Assembly: GCF_045984285.3 (NCBI RefSeq)
Contig: NZ_JBJQIK030000003.1
Coordinates: forward strand, 310,001-374,000
Length of the DNA stretch: 64,000 nt
Source: Rugamonas sp045984285
Lineage (GTDB): Bacteria > Pseudomonadota > Gammaproteobacteria > Burkholderiales > Burkholderiaceae_D
Direction: 5' to 3'
Under the pieces are notes generated by a model that saw only the letters and a program-made list of their open reading frames with translations, made no database searches and was not told the origin of the DNA. The translations under genes and the position numbers were made by a program. Positions 34,206-42,383 of this stretch are shown piece by piece. How positions within the stretch are numbered: the first letter of the stretch is position 1; every line of letters begins with the position of its first letter.

Positions 34206-34221
34206 CTGTATGTATATACAG
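34206..34221 (-). promoter_or_regulatory. LexA (SOS) box
   Basis: CTGT-N8-ACAG, with an AT-alternating centre, matches the LexA consensus of Gamma- and Betaproteobacteria without mismatch. It sits 20-35 bp upstream of GTG 34186. A -35-like TGGACA spaced 17 bp from a weak -10 overlaps it. Confidence 0.88.
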
Positions 34222-34377
34222 TATCGCATGCCGCTTTGACTGTCCAGCCACAAAAGAGTTCGGTGTGCGTTGTGGAATTGATATTTAAGACAATTGGACA
34301 ACATCAAAGACCGTATCGTTCTTCCTGCACACCAGTGCTTTTCGCTTCCAAGAAAACCTTTTTAGGGGGACGTACAA

Positions 34378-34917
34378 ATGAAGATCAAACTTGCTTTTGC
34401 ATCACTGCTGGCTGCTCTCAGCCTCTCCACCAGCGCGCTGGCCGATGTGGTCAACGCCGGCACCATTCCGGTCTCGCCGGCTGATCCCTTCAGCCACGTG
34501 TTCACCCACGGGCCGGGTGCGTTCTTTGACACCGTCAACTTCGACATTGTCGCTCCCCAGCTCGGCTCCTCGGCCAATCCGCTGGTGCTGACCCTGAACA
34601 ATGTCGATGTCTTCGCCATCAGTGGCCTCAGCTATGAGTTGTGGGATAACGCCCACCCGAACGGCGTGATCAGCTATGGCGTGTTCAGCGGCAACGACAC
34701 GACCTATACCATCATGCTGAGCTCGCCAGGCAGCTATCACATCGACCTCAGCGGCAATGCCACCGGCGTCGCCGGCGGCGTCTACGGCGTGGCCCTCATC
34801 ACTGCCGTGCCGGAACCGGAAACCTATGCACTGCTGCTGGCCGGCATCGGCTGCCTGGTGTTCGTGTCGCGCCGCCGCGGCAAGAATCCACAGGTGGACT
34901 CGACCGCCTTCGCCTGA
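34378..34917 (+). CDS. PEP-CTERM sorting domain protein, small
   Basis: 179 residues. A signal peptide (MKIKLAFASLLAALSLSTSALA, cleavage near 22) is followed by a beta-rich exported domain of about 120 residues. The sorting signal is VPEPETYALLLAGIGCLVFV then SRRRGK (about 142-167). The tail continues 10 residues beyond the basic cluster (NPQVDSTAFA), longer than usual. AGGGGG precedes the start. It lies 24 kb from the XrtA-type genes at the start of the window, as PEP-CTERM substrates are commonly scattered. The function is unknown. A strong terminator follows at 34995-35034. Confidence 0.87.
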   Translation: MKIKLAFASLLAALSLSTSALADVVNAGTIPVSPADPFSHVFTHGPGAFFDTVNFDIVAPQLGSSANPLVLTLNNVDVFAISGLSYELWDNAHPNGVISYGVFSGNDTTYTIMLSSPGSYHIDLSGNATGVAGGVYGVALITAVPEPETYALLLAGIGCLVFVSRRRGKNPQVDSTAFA

Positions 34918-34994
34918 ACCCGTTTTTTCATTGTCCGCAGGTCGGCGAGAGCGCAGGCTGTTGACCCCATGAGGGCCTGCGCGCCCGCCTTACG

Positions 34995-35034
34995 AATGCT
35001 GCCTGGTGCCTGTCCCGGCAGCATTTTCTTTTTT
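34995..35034 (+). terminator. Rho-independent terminator downstream of PEP-CTERM gene
   Basis: AATGCTGCC (34995-35003) and GGCAGCATT (35017-35025) form a perfect 9-bp stem with a 13-nt loop, followed by TTCTTTTTT. Confidence 0.88.
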
Positions 35035-35170
35035 ACCACAGCGAGCTCAGCACTTGACATTACTGAAACAAAAATAATGGAAAATTTGCTAATCTTAGTC
35101 CCGTAGCACAGCAATTAAAAAAATCCAGCCGCCGGATCTCAGGTGGCCACGTCCACGACGGAGAGGCAAG

Positions 35171-35914
35171 ATGAAGCAGTATCCAGTCATGTTCGGGCAG
35201 TCCCAGGCGGGCGGCACGCAGGCCGCCTCCCTCTGCGCCGAATGCCGGGTTGCGCGGCTGTGCCCCGTGGCCCAGATCGCCGGCAATACCACGCACCGCA
35301 TCGTTACCCGCCGGCTGCGTTTCCAGCGCGGCGCCAGCCTGCACCGGGCCGGCGACGAAGTGCAGGACCGCTTCTACGTGGTGCGCTACGGCCGTTTCAA
35401 GATCCTGCAGGCCGATCCCGACGGCCAGCCGCGCCTGACCGGCCTGGCCCTGAGCGCCGACCTGCTGGACATGAACGTCATCGGTCTGCGCCACCATCCC
35501 TGCACCGTGACCGCACTGGACGACAGCGAAGTGTGTGAAATCAGCTACGGCCCGCTGGACCGGATGACCGAGCATAACCGCCTGGTGCTGGCCCACCTGC
35601 CATCGCTGCTGGCGCGCCAGATGCTGCGCGAGCAGGACGCGGCGCTGCGCCTGCGCCACGGCAAGGCAGCACAGCGCCTGGCGGAATTCCTGCTGCGCGT
35701 GTCGGAAGCCTATGTGGTGCGGGGCTTCGCCGCCTTGCGCTTCCAGCTGCCCATGCCCAAGGCCGACGTGGCCGACTATATCGGCATCTCGGCCGAGTCG
35801 CTGAGCCGGCTGCTGGCCCGCTTCAGCGCCGAGCGCCTGGTGACGGTGGACGGGCCGAATATGGAGATCCTCGATGCAGAAGCCTTGCGCCAGACGGCGG
35901 GAGAAGCGCAATGA
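35171..35914 (+). CDS. FNR-type regulator with four [4Fe-4S] cysteines
   Basis: 247 residues of the Crp/Fnr family. Three N-terminal cysteines in C22-x2-C25-x5-C31 match the spacing of E. coli FNR, and Cys122 falls at the site of the fourth FNR ligand; Cys111 is extra. The cyclic-nucleotide-like beta barrel spans about 42-140, followed by a long dimer helix. The helix-turn-helix is about 195-220 (VADYIGISAESLSRLLARF), with the Glu-x-x-Ser-Arg of FNR that reads TTGAT half sites. It is expected to sense oxygen. A TTGACA at 35054-35059 could be a -35 element. The stop overlaps a second FNR-like gene by four bases. Confidence 0.9.
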   Translation: MKQYPVMFGQSQAGGTQAASLCAECRVARLCPVAQIAGNTTHRIVTRRLRFQRGASLHRAGDEVQDRFYVVRYGRFKILQADPDGQPRLTGLALSADLLDMNVIGLRHHPCTVTALDDSEVCEISYGPLDRMTEHNRLVLAHLPSLLARQMLREQDAALRLRHGKAAQRLAEFLLRVSEAYVVRGFAALRFQLPMPKADVADYIGISAESLSRLLARFSAERLVTVDGPNMEILDAEALRQTAGEAQ

Positions 35915-36627
35915 GCTTCTCCTGTGGCGCCTGCCCTTCGCGCAAGCTGTGCGCGCCGCACACGCTGGAAATCGCGGATACCGAGCATATCGACAAGATG
36001 ATTTCCGGCCGCTTCACGGTGCGCGGCGGCGAACGCCTGCGCCTGGTGGAAGAAGAGGGCGGCAGCGTCTTTCTGGTGCGCACCGGAACGCTCAAATGCT
36101 CCTTCCTGACGGCCGAGGGGGACGAATGCGTGACCGGCTTCCTGGACAGCGGCGACCTGCTCACGCTGGACCGCAAGGAGCTGAACGGCAAGGCCTGCGA
36201 CCTGAGCGCACTCAGTCCCAGCACCTTGTGCCGCCTGTCGCTGTCCAAGCTGCGCCAGATGGCGGCGGAGAATCCGACGCTGCAGCGCCAGCTGATCGTG
36301 CTGATGAGCCGCGAGATTGCGCGCCAGGGCTTGGCCGTGCAGCTGCTGCGCCACACCAGCGCGGCGCAGCGGCTGGCCCATTTCCTGGTCAGCGCGGCGT
36401 GGAAGAATGCCCAGCGCGGCCGGCCCGACACCGACTTCATACTGCCGATGACCCGGCGCGACCTGGCCGACTATCTGGGCCTCAGCGAGTCCACCACGGC
36501 GCGCCTGTACAGCGAGTTCAACAAGCTGGGCTATATCCAGATGCACCACCAGCACCTGCGCATCCTGCAGCCGGAGGCGCTGCGCCGCCTGGCGGGCGCC
36601 AGCGCCTTTCCCGCAGCCCCGCATTGA
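35911..36627 (+). CDS. Second FNR-like regulator with altered recognition helix
   Basis: 238 residues. It again has C5-x2-C8-x5-C14 plus Cys107 at the position of the fourth ligand, so it could carry an oxygen-labile [4Fe-4S] cluster. A barrel (about 25-125), dimer helix and helix-turn-helix follow (DLADYLGLSESTTARLYSEF, about 187-206). The FNR Glu-x-x-Ser-Arg becomes Ser-x-x-Ala-Arg, so its DNA site should differ from that of the upstream paralogue. The gene overlaps that paralogue by four bases (ATGA) and the two are surely co-expressed. It is convergent with the di-haem lipoprotein gene. Confidence 0.87.
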   Translation: MSFSCGACPSRKLCAPHTLEIADTEHIDKMISGRFTVRGGERLRLVEEEGGSVFLVRTGTLKCSFLTAEGDECVTGFLDSGDLLTLDRKELNGKACDLSALSPSTLCRLSLSKLRQMAAENPTLQRQLIVLMSREIARQGLAVQLLRHTSAAQRLAHFLVSAAWKNAQRGRPDTDFILPMTRRDLADYLGLSESTTARLYSEFNKLGYIQMHHQHLRILQPEALRRLAGASAFPAAPH

Positions 36628-36646
36628 GGCGCCGCGGCGGCCGGGA

Positions 36647-39600
36647 CTACAAGGACCGCAGGAATGCCAGCACGGCTTCCCGGTCCGCCTTCGGCAACTG
36701 CTCGAAGCGCTGGCGCGCCCGTTCCGCTTCGCCGCCGTGCCACATGACGGCCTCCGTCAGCGACCGCGCGCGCCCATCGTGCAGGTAGCCGGCCTTGCCG
36801 CCATTGCCCATCACTTTCTCGGTGTAGCCGATACCCCACAGCGGCGCGGTACGCCACATGCTGCCCTTGGCCTGGCCTTCCGCCAGCTTGTCCGCCAGCC
36901 CTTCGCCCATATCGTGCAGCAGCAGGTCCGTATAGGGACGGATGGTCTGGTTGCGCAGCTCGGCGAACAGGTGTCCCGGCCCGGTCCTCATTTCCACCGT
37001 GTGGCAGGCGGAGCAGCGCATGTTCTGGAACACCTTCGCGCCCAGGCTGACCTGGGCCGGATCCACCCGGTGTTCCTCCAGCGGCGCCACGCCCTTCGGG
37101 AAGCCGCTGGCAAGGCTGCGCTGGGCGGGAACCGCGACCAGCGCCAGATAGTTGGCAATCGACTGCAGGTCCGCTTCCGAAATGCCTTTCTGGGGCGCGG
37201 CGCCGGCGCAGCCGGCAGGGTCGGTGCTGCAGCTGCGGTTGCGGTACACGGGTGAGGTGACGGACATGTCCTGCAGCAGGGCGTCGGCGGTCTGCTGGCG
37301 CAGCGTTGCCTTGGAAGCTTTCCAGCCGAAGCGGCCCACGCGCACCGCGCCGCTTTCCGGGTCGAACACGAAGTTGGCCACGCCGCGCACGCCATCCGCA
37401 TCCGGCGTGCTGCGCGCACGGGCCAGTATATCGGCTTCCGGCACGGCTTCCAGCAGGCCCGCGCCGATCATGGGCTGCGCCGCCCGCAGCGACACGGTAT
37501 CCGGTACCGCGCCTTCGAAAGCGAGCACCGGCTTGCGCAGTTCCACCGCCGTGCCGTCGGCCAGCTTCGCGTTCTTCGTCTCGAAACCGGCCACGCGCAC
37601 GCCGCTGCCCCAGTTCTGGGGCGTGCCGCTTGCCGACACGGCGTTCATCTGCACCGCGCTGCCGTATTGCGGGTGCGGCAGCTGCTGGCCCGACGCGCCG
37701 CTTACGGCCACCCGCACCGACATGGTGTCGAGGCGCTGGTTGACCGCTATCGGGGCCGGGCTGCGGCCGTTGTTTACGTGGCAGCCGATGCAGGCGGACT
37801 GGTTGAAGCGCTGGCCCTGCAGGCCGATGGCGGCGTCATAACGGTCATTCCCGGGCTCGTTATGTTCGCCCGTGGTGAAGTTCGTATGCACCAGGCGCCG
37901 GCCTTCCACGAAGCGCTGCATGTTCTGCATGCCGATATTGTTGTGCGGCTGCTGGAACATGAACAGGGCGTTATCGGTGTAGTTGTACGGCACCGATCCC
38001 AGCCCGCCCGACAGGGTTTCTTCCGGCAGCGGCACCGAATTCAGGCGCGGCTGCACGCCATACCAGGGACGCAGGCCGGCGCCCACCACATAGGTCCATT
38101 CATAGGAGTAGTAGCGGATGCCCCCGTTATCGCCTTTCGCCTGCATGGACTCGGTGGTGGAGAACATCGACGGCGACACTTCGATGATGTCGCCCGCCAC
38201 CAGCGCGCGGCCGGGCACCGACTTGCCGTTCGGGAAACCGTTGGCATCCAGGTCGCCATGGCCGGGATAGCCCTTGATCAGCAGCGTGCATGCGCCGTTG
38301 ATGCCATTGGCCGAAGCCAGCCTGCCATTGGCGGGGTAGGGCACCGGTTTGCAGATCGGGACATCGCGGTCCACCAGCTCGCCCGGATTCATCCAGCCGT
38401 AGCCGGTCACGCCCGGCCGGTCGAAGGCGCGGAAGAAGGCCACGCCGCCCGGCAGGAAGTCCACCGTGATGTACTGGTTGACGATCAGCGTCGGCTTGCT
38501 GACGCCCGCCACGCGGCTGTTGTCGATGACTTCGAAGCCCCAGGTGCGGTTCTTGAAGTACTGCGGCACAAAGGTCAGGTAGTTGCCGGGGCCCTTGTCG
38601 AGCGGCAGGCCCGTCACCGGATCCACCGTTTCATTGGGACCGTAACCCGCTTCGTTCCACTCCTCGCCGCGCTCGCGGCCATGGCGCGCCAGCGCGCGCA
38701 CGCCGAAGCGCGTGACGAGGGTGCCATCCGGCAGCGTGAACTGCAGCGTTTCGATGGGCTCGGACGAAGCGGGCAGCGGCGCCCAGCCATTGCCGTTCAG
38801 CGGATAGCGGATGGCCGACGTCGCAGCGGCGGGCAGCGTGTTGTCGCTGCCGGGCGATTTGAACTCCACTTCGAACAGGGAGTAGCCGTATTGCGTGGCG
38901 CGGGCCACGCCCTGCAGCCGCAGGTAGCGGGCGTTGATGCCGAGGTTGAAGAATTCTTCCGTGCCGCCGCGCCCATTGTTCACATAACGCAACTGGGTCC
39001 AGTTCTGGCCATCGTCGGATACGTTCAGCGAATATTGCTTGCCGTACGAGTTTTCCCACACCAGTTTCATATAGCCGATGGCGGTCTTGCTGCCGAAGTC
39101 ATACTGGATCCATGCGCCATCCTCGAAGGCGCTGGCCCAGCGCGTGTTCAGCTTGCCGTCCAGCGTCTGGGCAGCGTTGAGGCCGGGATTCTCCAGGCGC
39201 GAGGAGGTGGCGGCAAGCGGCTTGAGCGCCACGCCCGGCTTGGCGGGATCGGCCGGGTCGGGCACCGGCGTCGGCGGCGGTGGTGCCGTCACCGGCGTGC
39301 CGGAGAAGGCCTGGATCTCGAAGATCGAGTAGCCGTAACCGGTGGAGCGCTTGAGGCCCTGCATGCGGAGATAGCGGCCTTGTCCGTTCAGGCCGGCGAT
39401 GTCCTCCACGCCGCCTTCGCTGTTGTCCACGGCCCTGATCGTGGTCCAGCTCCTGTTGTCGTCGGATACCTGCAGCAGGTACTGGCTCGCGTGCGCGTTC
39501 TCCCAGTCGATGCGGACGCGGGTAATGACTTCGGACTTGCCGAAGTCCAGCGTCAGCGACTGGTCGTCACTGAAATTGCTGCCCCAACGGGTGTCCTGCT

Positions 39601-39817
39601 GGTGGTCGATCGCCGCCGCAGCCGACAGGTCGCCCCGTTCGGCAGAAGTGGCGGTGGCGCCCACCGGCGTCAGCGGTGTTTCCGGCGCGGCGCCGCCGGC
39701 TTTCATCAGCGCCGCAGTTTTAGCCACCGGTGACGGCGATTCACTGCCGCTTCCTCCACCGCAGGCTGCAAGAAGTGCTGCAAGGGCGAGAGGAAGCCCC
39801 CGTTGCGTCATATTCAT
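36647..39817 (-). CDS. Lipoprotein with two discoidin domains and a di-haem oxidoreductase domain
   Basis: 1056 residues. The lipobox LAAC (Cys19) is followed by a Gly/Ser linker. Two F5/8-type C (discoidin, CBM32-like) domains follow at about 50-175 and 195-325; each has a WGSNF/WASAF, LDFG/YDFG, RVRIDWENAH/KLVWENSYG and Y-x-L-Q-V/SLNVSDD pattern. A large C-terminal di-haem oxidoreductase (DHOR, MauG/thiol-oxidoreductase-like) domain spans about 600-1050, with c-type haem motifs CIGCH (about 675) and CSACH (about 935). It is probably a surface or outer-membrane protein that binds sugars and moves electrons. Haem attachment needs the cytochrome c maturation system. It has no operon partner; a palindrome lies 43 bp upstream. 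Confidence 0.85.
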   Translation of the reverse strand: MNMTQRGLPLALAALLAACGGGSGSESPSPVAKTAALMKAGGAAPETPLTPVGATATSAERGDLSAAAAIDHQQDTRWGSNFSDDQSLTLDFGKSEVITRVRIDWENAHASQYLLQVSDDNRSWTTIRAVDNSEGGVEDIAGLNGQGRYLRMQGLKRSTGYGYSIFEIQAFSGTPVTAPPPPTPVPDPADPAKPGVALKPLAATSSRLENPGLNAAQTLDGKLNTRWASAFEDGAWIQYDFGSKTAIGYMKLVWENSYGKQYSLNVSDDGQNWTQLRYVNNGRGGTEEFFNLGINARYLRLQGVARATQYGYSLFEVEFKSPGSDNTLPAAATSAIRYPLNGNGWAPLPASSEPIETLQFTLPDGTLVTRFGVRALARHGRERGEEWNEAGYGPNETVDPVTGLPLDKGPGNYLTFVPQYFKNRTWGFEVIDNSRVAGVSKPTLIVNQYITVDFLPGGVAFFRAFDRPGVTGYGWMNPGELVDRDVPICKPVPYPANGRLASANGINGACTLLIKGYPGHGDLDANGFPNGKSVPGRALVAGDIIEVSPSMFSTTESMQAKGDNGGIRYYSYEWTYVVGAGLRPWYGVQPRLNSVPLPEETLSGGLGSVPYNYTDNALFMFQQPHNNIGMQNMQRFVEGRRLVHTNFTTGEHNEPGNDRYDAAIGLQGQRFNQSACIGCHVNNGRSPAPIAVNQRLDTMSVRVAVSGASGQQLPHPQYGSAVQMNAVSASGTPQNWGSGVRVAGFETKNAKLADGTAVELRKPVLAFEGAVPDTVSLRAAQPMIGAGLLEAVPEADILARARSTPDADGVRGVANFVFDPESGAVRVGRFGWKASKATLRQQTADALLQDMSVTSPVYRNRSCSTDPAGCAGAAPQKGISEADLQSIANYLALVAVPAQRSLASGFPKGVAPLEEHRVDPAQVSLGAKVFQNMRCSACHTVEMRTGPGHLFAELRNQTIRPYTDLLLHDMGEGLADKLAEGQAKGSMWRTAPLWGIGYTEKVMGNGGKAGYLHDGRARSLTEAVMWHGGEAERARQRFEQLPKADREAVLAFLRSL

Positions 39818-40141
39818 ATTTCCTCTCTTTCTTTTCTGACATTATTATTTCAAATATGACAGTCATCATGTATGACTGCCAATAAAAAGCCGCAATTAAT
39901 GCGACTTTTGGAGAGAATTTCTACAGAGAAATTCCAATATATAGAATATGCGCAGGGTTCTTATGCTGTCAATTACAGCATAAGGGGGAGGAGGGATAAT
40001 AATGTTGTCCGCGGCAAGAAAAAATGCATAGCAGAAAAGCCACAGCCTTGCTTATTATAGTATTCTTCCTGAACGCCATTATTCGCGGATTATCCAGGCG
40101 GCCCAGTAACTTGCGAATTAATATTAAATATTCTGATTAAA
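39818..40141. other. Intergenic region, AT-rich
   Basis: 324 bases without a convincing gene between the divergent di-haem lipoprotein and sigma-54 activator genes. The AT content is clearly higher than in the flanking genes. It holds a palindrome at 39860-39878 and probably promoters for both genes. A 62-codon open frame at 39872 has no ribosome site and atypical composition; I do not consider it a gene. Confidence 0.6.
39860..39878. repeat. Palindrome upstream of the di-haem lipoprotein gene, possible operator
   Basis: CAGTCAT and ATGACTG are perfect 7-bp arms with a 5-nt spacer. TATGACAG/TATGACTG also occurs as a near-direct repeat in the same stretch. It lies 43 bp from the start of the lipoprotein gene. 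It could be a regulator site; no known family is matched. Confidence 0.4.
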
Positions 40142-41128
40142 ATGATGAATGATTTTCTTCGCTTAAACCTGATAGGCTCCTCACCGCAAATGGAACGCGT
40201 GGCCGCCCAGCTGAGAAAGATCGCAGGCGTCGATGCAACCGTGCTGATCAATGGCGAGACGGGCACCGGCAAGGAACTGGCGGCACGCGCCATCCACTAT
40301 CTGGGTTCGCGGCGGGATAAGCCCTTCATTCCGCTCAACTGCGGCGCCTTGCCCGAGCAGCTGGTGGAAAGCGAACTGTTCGGCCACGAGCGCGGCGCCT
40401 TCACCGACGCCAAGAACGCCTCGCCCGGCCTGGTGGCCGAAGCCGATGGCGGCACCCTGTTCCTGGATGAAGTGGACGCCCTGAACTACAAGGCGCAGGC
40501 CGCCATCCTGCGCTTCCTGCAGGACCATACCTATCGCCGGGTCGGCAGCGGGGTAACGCGGCAGGCAAATGTGCGCGTGGTGGCAGCCACCAACAGCCGG
40601 CTGGAAACGCTGGTCGAACAGGGCCGCTTCCGGCGCGACCTCATGTACCGCCTCAATGTGCTGTCGATGCAGCTGCCGCCTTTGCGCGAGCGCAGCGGCG
40701 ATGCGGTGGAAATGGCCCAGGTCTTCCTGTCACGCTTTGCCCACCAGTACCGCCTGCCGGAGAAACCGCTGCACGCTTCGGCGCTGGAATTCATTGCACA
40801 GCATGACTGGCCGGGCAATATCCGCGAACTGGAGAACATGATCCACCGCGAGTTCCTGATGTGCGATACGCGCGAGATTCACCTTGGCGGCGGCGAGCGG
40901 CTGGCGGAGGGGGCGCAGAACGAAGGCATCAGCCAGTTCAAGTCGGCGAAGGAAAAGCTGATCCTCGATTTCGAGCGGCGCTATGTGCGCGACGTGCTGA
41001 CGCGGGTGGACGGCAACCTGACCCGTGCCGCCAGGCTGGCGGGCCAGGAGCGCAGCGCCTTCGGCAAGCTGGCGCGCAAGCATGGGCTGAGTCCCTCCAG
41101 CGCCCATTCCGCGTTGGACGAATCCTGA
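40142..41128 (+). CDS. PspF-like sigma-54-dependent activator with GAFTDA loop
   Basis: 328 residues. There is no N-terminal sensor domain: the AAA+ module starts almost at once, as in PspF. Walker A is GETGTGKE (about 39-46), Walker B is GGTLFLDEVDAL (about 104-115), the sigma-54 contact loop is GAFTDA (about 86-91) instead of GAFTGA, and the sensor region includes RFRRDLMYRLNVL. A Fis-type helix-turn-helix closes the protein (NLTRAARLAGQERSAFGKLARKHGL, about 290-315). It probably activates sigma-54 promoters constitutively or under control of a partner protein. A SPOR protein follows on the same strand and the T6SS cluster lies downstream. Regulation of the T6SS is inference. Confidence 0.88.
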   Translation: MMNDFLRLNLIGSSPQMERVAAQLRKIAGVDATVLINGETGTGKELAARAIHYLGSRRDKPFIPLNCGALPEQLVESELFGHERGAFTDAKNASPGLVAEADGGTLFLDEVDALNYKAQAAILRFLQDHTYRRVGSGVTRQANVRVVAATNSRLETLVEQGRFRRDLMYRLNVLSMQLPPLRERSGDAVEMAQVFLSRFAHQYRLPEKPLHASALEFIAQHDWPGNIRELENMIHREFLMCDTREIHLGGGERLAEGAQNEGISQFKSAKEKLILDFERRYVRDVLTRVDGNLTRAARLAGQERSAFGKLARKHGLSPSSAHSALDES

Positions 41129-41142
41129 CGCAGGGCAGGCAG

Positions 41143-41718
41143 GTGATCGCGAAAGCCGGCTTCATCCTGCTGGTGCTGCTGTTCGGCGCCCTGATGTTCA
41201 TGGCAGGTACGCTTGCGCCGCCCGGCATCGGGCAGGCCGTGACGGGGGCGGCAAACCGGCTCGCCGCGTATCTGCCCGGCGCCGGGGATATCGAGGCCGA
41301 ACTCAAGCCCGCCGGTCCATCCAGGCCCGGCACAGGCGCGGCTGCGGCCGGCCCCCCGGCAAGCGCCGCTGCCAGTGCCGCTGCCAGTGCCGCCGCGAGC
41401 GCGCCGGACACCCTTGCCGCGTCCAGCCTGCTGATTCCAACGCCGCTGCCGGAGGCGGGCAAGTACGGCCTGCAGGCCGGCCAGTACGCCCATGAGGCGG
41501 ACGCTTCGGCCATGTATGCGAAGATCCGGTCCGCAAAGCTGCCGGCGCAAAAAGTCGCAAATGTCCAGGACCAGGGCGGTGCGCTGTGGACCGTGGTGGC
41601 GGTAGGCCCTTACGCCAGCCTGGACGAGGCGCGCACGGCGAACGGCATGGTGGCGGTGCAGCTGGGCCTGATCGGCCCCTTGCCGCTCATCCTGCTGCCT
41701 GCCCCCGCGAAGAGCTGA
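41143..41718 (+). CDS. SPOR-domain membrane protein
   Basis: 191 residues from GTG 41143 (weak GGCAGG upstream). An N-terminal helix (about 6-25) anchors it in the inner membrane. An Ala/Pro/Ser-rich flexible linker (about 45-90, ASAAASAAASAAAS) is followed by a SPOR domain (about 105-190, YGLQAGQYAHEADASAMYAKI, VVAVGPYASLDEA). SPOR domains bind denuded peptidoglycan, usually at division sites. It follows the sigma-54 activator by 14 bases. Its stop codon abuts the stop of the convergent septknot-like gene. Confidence 0.78.
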   Translation: MIAKAGFILLVLLFGALMFMAGTLAPPGIGQAVTGAANRLAAYLPGAGDIEAELKPAGPSRPGTGAAAAGPPASAAASAAASAAASAPDTLAASSLLIPTPLPEAGKYGLQAGQYAHEADASAMYAKIRSAKLPAQKVANVQDQGGALWTVVAVGPYASLDEARTANGMVAVQLGLIGPLPLILLPAPAKS

Positions 41719-42006
41719 TCAGCCGAACCGGCCACGGTAGCGCAGGGCCTCCTGGCCGCGGTCCTGCCAGCCCGCGGATCCGTAGCTGTCGACGAAGCAG
41801 ATCTTGATTTGCGCCATGCCAACGCTGGTAAAGTACAGCCAGGCCGTGGCGTCCTGCTTGTCGCGGGTGATGTACCAGAGCGCGTCGCCGTGCGCCAGGC
41901 CCCAGCTGCTGACCCGGTGCACCAGCAAGTCGGCTTCGCCCTGGCTGACCAGGGCAACCCGCAGCCTGGCCTCGCCCATATTGGTGGTTTGGTAAATGCG
42001 TGCCAT
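41719..42006 (-). CDS. Septknot (DUF6150)-like small protein
   Basis: 95 residues, all beta by pattern. It is built of repeated strand-loop units: ARIYQTTNMGEARLRVALV, EADLLVHRVSSWGLAHGDALWYI, ATAWLYFTSVGMAQIKICFVDSYGSAGW. This matches what I know of the 7(1) septoil knot family (DUF6150), often found near T6SS and other secretion genes. There is no signal peptide. The role is unknown; it may be a T6SS-associated adaptor or immunity-like protein. No strong ribosome site precedes ATG 42006. Confidence 0.6.
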   Translation of the reverse strand: MARIYQTTNMGEARLRVALVSQGEADLLVHRVSSWGLAHGDALWYITRDKQDATAWLYFTSVGMAQIKICFVDSYGSAGWQDRGQEALRYRGRFG

Positions 42007-42026
42007 GATTTGTTCAAGAGGAGTGA

Positions 42027-42380
42027 ATGATGACGATGAATCGCTTGCTCGGCCTGCGTAACGGCATGCACCGCGTTGACCTGGTGCAGCTGAACGATAG
42101 CACCTTGCCCGTCCTGGGGACCGCCCATCCGCAGCACGACGAGATGGAGCGCCGTGTCCACATCCAGCGGCACTGGGACCACCGCGCCGCCTCGCCGCGC
42201 GCGCCGCGCCTGGCCACCATCGACGAGCCGCTGGAGCAGCGCAGCCAGACGATCTTGTATTACCAGGTCGGGCCGGAGGTTCGCCAGCGGCTCAACGGAA
42301 GCGGGCCAACAGCTGTGCCCCGGCAGTCTTCCCAGGCCATGGAGCGGATTGGCTTGCACCTGCCGGCCCTGGAGATATAG
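42027..42380 (+). CDS. Hypothetical protein at the T6SS edge
   Basis: 117 residues. AGAGGAG immediately before the TGAATGATG start context, together with neighbour-like codon use, supports a real gene. It contains a charged middle (HPQHDEMERRVHIQRHWDHR) and a C-terminal helix (QAMERIGLHLPALEI). No family is recognised. It is divergent from the septknot-like gene (20 bp) and convergent with the 132-residue gene. It could be cargo or accessory to the T6SS. Confidence 0.5.
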   Translation: MMTMNRLLGLRNGMHRVDLVQLNDSTLPVLGTAHPQHDEMERRVHIQRHWDHRAASPRAPRLATIDEPLEQRSQTILYYQVGPEVRQRLNGSGPTAVPRQSSQAMERIGLHLPALEI

Positions 42381-42383
42381 CGC

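Noticed and set aside
40033..40055. Possible sigma-54 promoter before the PspF-like gene
   Set aside because: TTGC is present, but the GG-type element is GCCAC and the spacing is one base short.
41610..42359. Minus-strand open frame of 249 codons overlapping the septknot-like gene
   Set aside because: It overlaps both the septknot-like gene and the plus-strand 117-residue gene, has low-complexity composition and no ribosome site.
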